NCBI GenBank assembly: GCA_001557505.1
Contig: LSAX01000001.1
Coordinates: 2,108,001-2,172,000, forward strand
From: Reticulascus tulasneorum
Lineage: Eukaryota > Ascomycota > Sordariomycetes > Glomerellales > Reticulascaceae
Direction of reading: 5' to 3'
DNA: 64,000 bases
The position numbers and the translations under genes are program-made. Of the stretch, positions 57,852-64,000 are shown piece by piece. Below the pieces are notes generated by a model, which was given only the letters and a program-made list of their open reading frames with translations, had not been told where the DNA came from and did no database searches. How positions within the stretch are numbered: position 1 is the first letter of the stretch; each line of letters starts with the position of its first letter.

Positions 57852-59198
57852 CTACTTCTTCTTTTGCATCTTTTCGGTGCAAACAGGACAATACCAAGTC
57901 CCGTTGGGCTCACTCTTGAGACCGACGCATGACCAGTGGAACCACTCGTATGGACAATCGTCATTGTCGCAGGCCACCATATCGCCAAAGCTGACGTTCT
58001 GACAGAGACAATACTTTTTGTCATCGCCGGCCTCATCTTCATCTGCCTCCCCCATGCTTTCATCCCCATCGTGCTCCTTCGTATCTTGTCCCGGGGTGCC
58101 ACTGGTACGGTCATTCCGGGGTTCCTCCTTCTCGTCTCCACTTCCGCTCTCGGCCTCAGATAATTCGCTCTCCGCCGTAGATGCCGGCGAGTTCCTATTT
58201 GAGGCCCTCTTCACACGCGATAGGGACGACTTGTTGCCGTTCGCAACGCCCCCCTTCTTACGGCCAGCCGCGCCGGGGGTTCCCGATTTCCGCCCCACGC
58301 CGGAGACGCTCGAGGCCTTTGTGGATGAGGCTCTCGGACCAGCACTCCCGGCACGTATGGTTCCAACTGCCACCGCGCCAGCACCAGTTTTAGGGGTACC
58401 GGGTCCCAGGGAAGAATGTCTCGCAAGCCCGCTCGATGTGACGGGTAAGCTGCCCAAGCCCGAGTTCGACCGCGGGCCACGCTTCGGAACACCACTGCCT
58501 GGGCCGGCCGAGCTCTCGCGAGCCTGTCGGTTCAGTATCATGCTGGCAGCAGGGGTTGCTGGGGCTGATGATGCATGCTGATGCTGTTGAGATTGGGCGT
58601 TGCGAATCTGAGGGTTCGAGATTCGGGCCAGGGCCGGGCTAGCGGAGTTGACGATCTGGCTAAGAGGCGGCGCAGCAATTACAGCGGGAGGAGGGTGGTT
58701 GGATGGGTTGATGGCTCGAGCCGACGGCGCCGAGTGGTTCGCTGCGCTGGGTCTAAGAAGGGACGGGACCTCGTCAGGGTCAGTAAATCCCGGCTCCCCG
58801 CGATCGTAAAGAGGCTTGATGTGAAGATCGAGGTTGCGAAGGTGCTTGTCCATGGCGGACTGCAGCTTTTGGGTCAAGCCAACCTTCTCCCCCGCCAACC
58901 GATCAGCACGCGCGTACTGTTCGCGTATTTGCGACCTCAGGGCATCCTCCCTAGGATTTGGCTCGTGGCTACCATTCGTCTTGATCCACTTTTGTATCTT
59001 GCCATCCCGATCATCTATGATCTTAACGCATTCGTGATACTGGCGGTCCTTGTCGGCGATTTCATCCTGGATGAAGCGAATCTCTTCGGGCAGGTTCTGC
59101 ACTCGGTTGATCCACTCGTCGAGGATGATGGCCGGGTCTAGAGGCTCGCCTATCGGCATCGTTTTGACGAAATCGATGGATAGATCGTCTCTAGGCAT
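57852..59198 (-). CDS. ING-family PHD-finger protein (Yng2-like)
   Basis: A single-exon protein of 448 aa. The N-terminal ING helical domain (about 20-115) includes [20 protein letters not shown] and [20 protein letters not shown] heptads. A long Ser/Ala/Pro-rich middle part is predicted disordered, followed by an acidic stretch. The PHD finger near 392-442 has the Cys4-His-Cys3 pattern: [29 protein letters not shown] and WYCPVC. Residues that form the aromatic cage for H3K4me3 appear present. The [14 protein letters not shown] form is closer to Yng2 of the NuA4 acetyltransferase complex than to Pho23, but assignment between complexes is inferred. The leader holds a (CA/TG)n microsatellite 100 bp before the ATG. 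Confidence 0.9.
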   Translation of the reverse strand: MPRDDLSIDFVKTMPIGEPLDPAIILDEWINRVQNLPEEIRFIQDEIADKDRQYHECVKIIDDRDGKIQKWIKTNGSHEPNPREDALRSQIREQYARADRLAGEKVGLTQKLQSAMDKHLRNLDLHIKPLYDRGEPGFTDPDEVPSLLRPSAANHSAPSARAINPSNHPPPAVIAAPPLSQIVNSASPALARISNPQIRNAQSQQHQHASSAPATPAASMILNRQARESSAGPGSGVPKRGPRSNSGLGSLPVTSSGLARHSSLGPGTPKTGAGAVAVGTIRAGSAGPRASSTKASSVSGVGRKSGTPGAAGRKKGGVANGNKSSLSRVKRASNRNSPASTAESELSEAESGSGDEKEEPRNDRTSGTPGQDTKEHDGDESMGEADEDEAGDDKKYCLCQNVSFGDMVACDNDDCPYEWFHWSCVGLKSEPNGTWYCPVCTEKMQKKK

Positions 59199-59295
59199 GG
59201 TGTGTTAATGAGGGGACGCACCCCCACGAGATTCAAAGGCAGCTAGCGCTTGACAGACGGACGACGTGAGTGTGTGGAACGTGAGGTGTATGAGT

Positions 59296-59296
<1 letters not shown>

Positions 59297-59326
<30 letters not shown>

Positions 59327-59352
59327 GATGTGTGGATGTGTGGATATGTGGC
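59297..59352. repeat. TG dinucleotide microsatellite with GTGTGGAT units
   Basis: A long (TG)n run followed by three degenerate GGATGTGT units. It lies in the probable leader or promoter of the ING-protein gene. Confidence 0.9.
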
Positions 59353-60100
59353 AAGATGGTGAGAGGGGCAGCAAGAGAGGGAAAGAGAAAGTAAGGCCCG
59401 GTCAAAAGGAGCTGGACGCGGGCCAGGGTGTGCTGTCAAGAGACGTTGGGAATAGTGGCAAGTCCCAAGAGCGGCGCAAAAGCAGGAGGACCACAGAGAC
59501 GAAGAGGCGAGTTGATCTGCTTCGCCTCTCGGGCCACAGTCTTCTGCGGGATGGCAGGGACACAAAGCTTGAGACTTTGGCTCACCTCTAGAGAAAGAAA
59601 GAAGCCGATCGAGAAAGTTCTAGATCCAATCGATGACGGAGAGGGACCCCCTGGACTAGATCGCGGGTATGGTTGATTAAATGGTTATTCCTTTTTTTCT
59701 TATTCGCACGCGCGGTTGGGTGGTGGTGGGTGTGGACGCCGAAGCACGTTGGGGTCGCGTTCGCGGGTTTTGTGAAAGCGGAAAGAGTTCAGCCTCCTGT
59801 TTAAATTCCTTGCACGTCTGGAAGGCACGAGCAGCTGGAGGCGAGCCGCTAAGCCGTGGCGGGTCTAGCGACTTCGACCTGACGGATGTTTCCACGGGTA
59901 GGCACAGCGCTGTAAATTATGTATAGTGCCCCCTTCTCCCGTTGTATGTAATCAGTAATTAGGTACTTCGAGTCACCAGAAGTCCTTTGCCCCACGGGAC
60001 ATTCGAGGCCAGCCAGCCATCGCCACTGTAAAGATTTGCTCGGGCCAATTACAACTGCAGTTGGGTGTCAGGGCTCCTTGTGCCGAATGATGTTCTCTGG

Positions 60101-60132
60101 CTTTGATGTTCCACCTTTGATGTTCCACCTTT
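60101..60132. repeat. 14-bp tandem repeat upstream of Hos2
   Basis: Two perfect copies of CTTTGATGTTCCAC followed by CTTTC, about 330 bp upstream of the Hos2 start codon. Confidence 0.8.
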
Positions 60133-60460
60133 CAGCCTTCTGTCGCAATCCTTCCTTTCGCAACTCACATCTGAAAGTTAACCACGGACATCGGGTGGTT
60201 GCTTGCGCCTTATTGCGCATCGTCATAGTGTTAAACTTCTCAAGGCTCAGATTCTGTTCTGATTTTCGGGTCGCCAGATATCAACCGCTGCCTAGAAAAC
60301 TTTTGAGTTCGAGAAGACCGACCCCTTCCTGGTCGGGCAGGTCTATCTATAATCTTCAACTTGGCTGGGAACTGCGTTTGGACCATTTTGTTCCTCATCC
60401 ACCAACAAGCGCCACGTCTCAGACCCCCACAGCCTCTGACCAGGACGACATATCATCACC

Positions 60461-61951
60461 ATGGATATCGATTCATACAGGTACCGCGTGCCGAAGCCAA
60501 ATTATCTGCCTCATAAGGCAGATGTGGACGAGCCGGCTGTCGAGGATTATAATGTTTCTCTCGGGCAAGCCAGCGAGCTGGAAAACGCCAAATATTTCAA
60601 CAAATGCAAACGGACAGCCCTGGCATCCGGCATCACTCGGCCAAAGGGCTACAATGTCAGCTTTCACTGCAACCCTGAGATGGAGAAGCATCACTTTGGC
60701 CAGACTCATCCGATGAAGCCATGGCGATTAACCCTGTCAAAGAGTCTCATCTACTCTTACGGCATGTCATTTGCCATGGACACCTATATATCGAGGGCGG
60801 CCACGTATGAGGAACTAAACAGCTTTCACTCCAGCGACTACCTAGACTTCCTGGGGACCGTCCTTCCGGAACCCATCCCGAGGGATGTCGAGAATCCGAA
60901 TCCGGACCTGAAGTTCAACTTGGGTGGCTCGGATTGTCCTCTATTTGAGGGTCTTTATGATTACTGTTCAATGTCTGCGGGCGGTTCGCTAGACGCAGCG
61001 CGGAAAATCACGTCAAAACAGGCAGACATTGCGATAGCCTGGGGAGGTGGCCTTCACCACGCGAAAAAGGCCGAAGCCTCCGGGTTCTGTTACATCAACG
61101 ATATCGTGGTCGCCATCTTGCAGTTGTTGCGGTGTTACCCTCGAGTCCTTTACATTGACATCGATGTTCATCATGGTGATGGCGTCGAGGAGGCCTTCTT
61201 TTCCACCGACAGAGTCATGACGGTATCATTCCACAAATACGACCCTCTGAACTTCTTCCCCGGAACCGGCGCCCTGGACGACAACGGGCCTAAGAACGAG
61301 CACAACCCGGGCGCGCACCATGCTGTCAACGTACCTCTTCAAGATGGAATCACGGACGAACAGTACCAGTGGCTCTTCGAGAATGTGATCGGCAAATGCA
61401 TCGAGAAATTCCGGCCCAGTGCCATAGCCCTGCAATGCGGGGCTGATTCCCTGGCTGGCGATCGGCTGGGTAGGTTCAATCTTCAGGTGCAAGGCCACGG
61501 CGCATGTGTCGAGTTCTGCAAGAAGTTTCGCTTGCCGATGATTCTCTTTGGCGGCGGCGGGTATACGCCTAGGAACGTTGCCCGCGCGTGGGCATACGAG
61601 ACAAGCATCGCCGTGGGTTGCCAGGACAAGATCGACCCGATCATTCCAAGCCACGCCCCGTGGCGAGATCAGTTCAGATACGAAGAACTGTTCCCGACTT
61701 TGGAGCAGATACTAGGCGAGCCGCGGCAGAACCGCAACCCCCAGAAGCGGTTACAAGAAATCCTGCAACATGTGACAGAACAACTACGCTTCGTACAGGC
61801 GGCTCCAAGCGTTCAGTCTCAAATCATTCCACCGGATCTAGGCATCATCCGCGACGAAGTGGAAGATAGATTGAAGGAGGAGAGAGAGGCGAAACATGAT
61901 TCGATCAGGAGAGCACGAGAAGAGGCGATAGGGATGGAGATGGAATATTAA
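60461..61951 (+). CDS. HOS2: Class I histone deacetylase (Hos2/Rpd3 type)
   Basis: Deacetylates histone tails as part of a Set3-type complex if it follows the yeast Hos2 pattern. A 496-aa single-exon protein starting MDIDSYRYRVPKPNYLPHKA. The catalytic core is intact: the charge-relay HH pair in WGGGLHHAKKAEASGFCYIN, the zinc ligands Asp235 and His237 in DIDVHHGDG and Asp329 in CGADSLAGDRLG, and the transition-state Tyr368 in FGGGGYTPRN. YNVSFHCNPEMEKHHFGQTH at the N terminus is characteristic of the Hos2/HosA branch rather than Rpd3. The C terminus is a charged coiled segment of moderate length. Confidence 0.95.
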   Translation: MDIDSYRYRVPKPNYLPHKADVDEPAVEDYNVSLGQASELENAKYFNKCKRTALASGITRPKGYNVSFHCNPEMEKHHFGQTHPMKPWRLTLSKSLIYSYGMSFAMDTYISRAATYEELNSFHSSDYLDFLGTVLPEPIPRDVENPNPDLKFNLGGSDCPLFEGLYDYCSMSAGGSLDAARKITSKQADIAIAWGGGLHHAKKAEASGFCYINDIVVAILQLLRCYPRVLYIDIDVHHGDGVEEAFFSTDRVMTVSFHKYDPLNFFPGTGALDDNGPKNEHNPGAHHAVNVPLQDGITDEQYQWLFENVIGKCIEKFRPSAIALQCGADSLAGDRLGRFNLQVQGHGACVEFCKKFRLPMILFGGGGYTPRNVARAWAYETSIAVGCQDKIDPIIPSHAPWRDQFRYEELFPTLEQILGEPRQNRNPQKRLQEILQHVTEQLRFVQAAPSVQSQIIPPDLGIIRDEVEDRLKEEREAKHDSIRRAREEAIGMEMEY

Positions 61952-62461
61952 AGAGAACATGTCTGGGTAGCTCCGGCCATCGAGGCTCTTTACGGCTTAA
62001 GCGATCATTTCGGCGTTGGGAATCAAATAGGATGATCGGGTACGGTTTATCAGCAGAGGAAAAGTAAAATTATACATGAAACAGACGGTGCTTCTGAAAA
62101 TCCTTGCCTTGGTTGCCTTGATGATGAAGACATCATCCCGTCTTGATCTACGTAGTTCAGCAGCCTCTCCAGAGCTTATGATCACAAGGGCTCGGGTGAT
62201 ATGGAAAAAGCGGCCAGATGGAGTTTTAGAGAGTATTGACTGAACCATCTCGTTTGTATCTAATTCATATCGTAAGAGCCATGCTCAACGAAGAGGGCCT
62301 AAAACAGCATATGGGTACATATAAACACAACGATGCCACCTTTTCAACCTATTCGCAACATAAAACGCCAACGATGCAATTTGGGAGCCAAAGCAAACAG
62401 AAGATGCACAACCCATTCTCATGCCCCCCCTTCCAGCCCTTCGTTGTTTCCGCCCATTTTT
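61952..62461. other. Intergenic between convergent Hos2 and transporter genes
   Basis: About 510 bp holding the 3' ends of two convergent genes. No further feature is supported. Confidence 0.5.
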
Positions 62462-63948
62462 TCAGTTTCTTCTCGTAGCGTGTTCCGCTTCCAGTTCCAA
62501 CATCTTCCGCTTGATCTTTCGTGCCGCGAAACCAACGTAGCCAACGAGACAGATGCCCACTGCGAGGCCGGCAGAGAGGAGAATGATGTTGACAGGGACG
62601 GGGTTTCCCTTGAAGGTCTTGTGGAACAGAAAATCCAGTCCGGACTGGGAGAAGTTGAACAGGCCCGACAAGCAGATGATGGTCCCGTAGACCGTGCCGA
62701 AGGTGCGGAAGCCGAAGACCTTGGCGCTGTAGTCCGAGACGGCCGTGTAGTAGAACGGACGGTAGAGGACGAAGAGGCAGACGTTGAGATACGCGGCCCA
62801 CATGTATGGCAGCACACCGAGGATGCCGATGACGGTCGCGAAGGACACCAGCGCAGCAAGCACGATCACCGTGCTGGTGTGGTCGAGGAGAATGCCGATG
62901 AAAGGGATGGACAGCAGGCCGCCCAGGGGGAGCGCAATGTCGAAGAAGTTGTTGATCTCCACGGCTTTCTCGTGCGAATCGAAGATAGCCTCGTATTGAG
63001 GACGGATCGTGGCGACGAAGTAGTTGATCCGCGTCATCTGGATGACGGTGAACAGGCAGATGAGCACAAACCACGGCGACATGATCTGCTCGAGAGCGGA
63101 ACTGCTGTGCATCACGCCCCACACCCCGGAGATCTCGTTCTTCTTCTCCTCACGTTTGGCTTGCTTGTCAGCCTTTGCGGTCCCGATCAGCTCCTCAATG
63201 TCAGCCACAACCGACGCGCGGTGTTGGCGCCGCTCCTCGCGGAGGAGGGCGGTGTTCTCATCGACTTGATCGTCATACGGGTCAGCATCAATGGCGATTG
63301 CGGCCTCATTCTCCTCGACTTGCTCCACCAGCTCTCCCACAGTCTTGTACGATTGCTTGGGCAGCAGGGTAAGCTGGATGACCACTATGGCAACTGGCAC
63401 GACAAGATAGTACAGGAAGAATTTGTGGTGGCCGAAAGCTCCGCCAGTAGACTCGTAGATGATTCGGTAGACCAGAAACAAGGCGCTAGATGCGTCAAAT
63501 GCTCCTGTCAACAAGGCAAGAATAAGACCGGAGTTCCGAGGGAAAGCATTGGATAGCTGGAAGGAGGATATGTAGGTAAACGGACCACCCAGGGCGAGGA
63601 ATAGGTATCCAAAGAGAAAACCATCGAAGGGTACCCTCTGGGCATTGGCCATCAGGATTGCCCCGATTGTCAAGAAGACGCTGCCCATGATGCCACAGAC
63701 ACGGGGACCAGCATGGTCGAGAATGGCTCCGATAGGCAGGGCTGCTACGTTCGTTCCAACGGCAGCCACTGTGAACATGAGATTCAGGTGAATCTCGATA
63801 CAGGTGTCCTCCTGAGCAGGGCTCGAGTCATGGCTTACGCAGTACTTCCTGTACGCGCCCTCCTTCTTGAGAACCGGTTTCAGGGCTGCATACCCAAAGA
63901 CGACACCAGCAGCGAAAAGACAGTAGAAGACAGTAGCGCAGACTTGTA
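62462..63948 (-). CDS. MFS transporter, Fmp42-like (5' end outside window)
   Basis: The visible part is one exon of 495 codons plus two bases of a split codon at 63948, where a CTTTAG acceptor precedes it; the first exon(s) lie beyond the right edge. Membrane helices are evident (for example AAGVVFGYAALKPVL, MFTVAAVGTNVAALPIGAIL, GFLFGYLFLALGGPFTYISS, LYYLVVPVAIVVIQLTLL), with the MFS loop DHAGPRVCGIMG between helices 2 and 3. A long charged cytosolic loop (near EEVEENEAAIAI to EEKKNEIS) splits the two halves. The pattern fits the Fmp42/SLC43-like branch of the major facilitator superfamily; its cargo is unknown, with amino acids as the likely class by homology to SLC43. Confidence 0.85.
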
Positions 63949-64000
63949 CTAAAGTGCGGTATGCTGGTCAGCTCCCTACCTCCCCAAGCCGGCGATTGAT

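Larger units (their letters stand above)
59199..60460. promoter_or_regulatory. Divergent intergenic region (ING protein / Hos2)
   Basis: About 1.26 kb between two divergent chromatin-regulator genes. It contains the TG microsatellite (59297-59352) and a 14-bp tandem repeat (60101-60132). No gene is supported inside. Confidence 0.45.

Noticed and set aside
62333..63556. Plus-strand open frame of about 407 codons
   Set aside because: It is antisense to the Fmp42-like transporter, starts at the 3' end of that gene, and is rich in acidic and His residues as expected from the reverse frame of a well-biased gene. No family signature is present.

Overview
The window is nuclear DNA from a filamentous ascomycete (Pezizomycotina), most likely a Sordariomycete. 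The genes are monocistronic and lie on both strands. They are broken by short GT-AG introns, mostly 45-120 nt, with CTRAY-like branch points. The proteins are clearly fungal: Yvc1-type TRP channel, Yng2-type ING protein, Hos2 deacetylase, GH67 and GH7 glycoside hydrolases, and a DUF3605 protein. I see no transposon, CRISPR array, virus, rRNA or convincing tRNA, and no biosynthetic cluster. The species is not identifiable by eye. Gene models were built by reading both strands and joining exons where splice sites, reading phase and family alignment agree; no transcript data were available.

Layout. 0-10 kb: a small Cys-rich orphan, a HAD phosphatase, TFIIF-beta and elongin-A sharing one divergent promoter, NEDD8/Rub1, prohibitin-2 and a GNAT acetyltransferase. 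10-20 kb: secreted GH37 trehalase, threonine aldolase, a GT17 glycosyltransferase, then a 2.3 kb gene-free stretch. 20-31 kb: Arl8 GTPase and the RNA polymerase I second-largest subunit (divergent pair), a secreted tyrosinase, Sm D1. 31-43 kb: Mtq2 methyltransferase, GH67 alpha-glucuronidase, a second small Cys-rich orphan, Yvc1-like channel, enolase. 43-55 kb: M1 aminopeptidase, GH7 cellobiohydrolase, a free-standing FolB-domain protein, a DUF3605 protein, UDP-glucose pyrophosphorylase. 55-64 kb: a 2.9 kb gap, ING-family PHD protein, Hos2-type histone deacetylase, and an Fmp42-like MFS transporter cut by the right edge.

How the genes relate. Most are unlinked housekeeping genes for transcription (TFIIF, elongin-A, Pol I), chromatin (ING, HDAC), RNA and translation (SmD1, Mtq2), protein turnover (NEDD8, aminopeptidase) and metabolism (enolase, UGPase, threonine aldolase). 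Three secreted glycoside hydrolases (GH37, GH67, GH7) and a secreted tyrosinase suggest a plant-litter or plant-associated lifestyle, but they are dispersed rather than clustered. A CACGTGA E-box recurs in several housekeeping promoters, and (CTAC/GTAG)n runs recur between genes.

I did not find a convincing new multi-gene system. The points most worth a second look are: two unannotated-looking Cys-rich mini-proteins; alternative first exons in UGPase; two GC-AG introns; a 20-nt microexon in Arl8; a 64-nt exon that encodes the Yvc1 pore next to a tandem acceptor; an aminopeptidase with a probable dual start and a divergent zinc-helix segment; and a duplicated 12-residue motif in the elongin-A tail.
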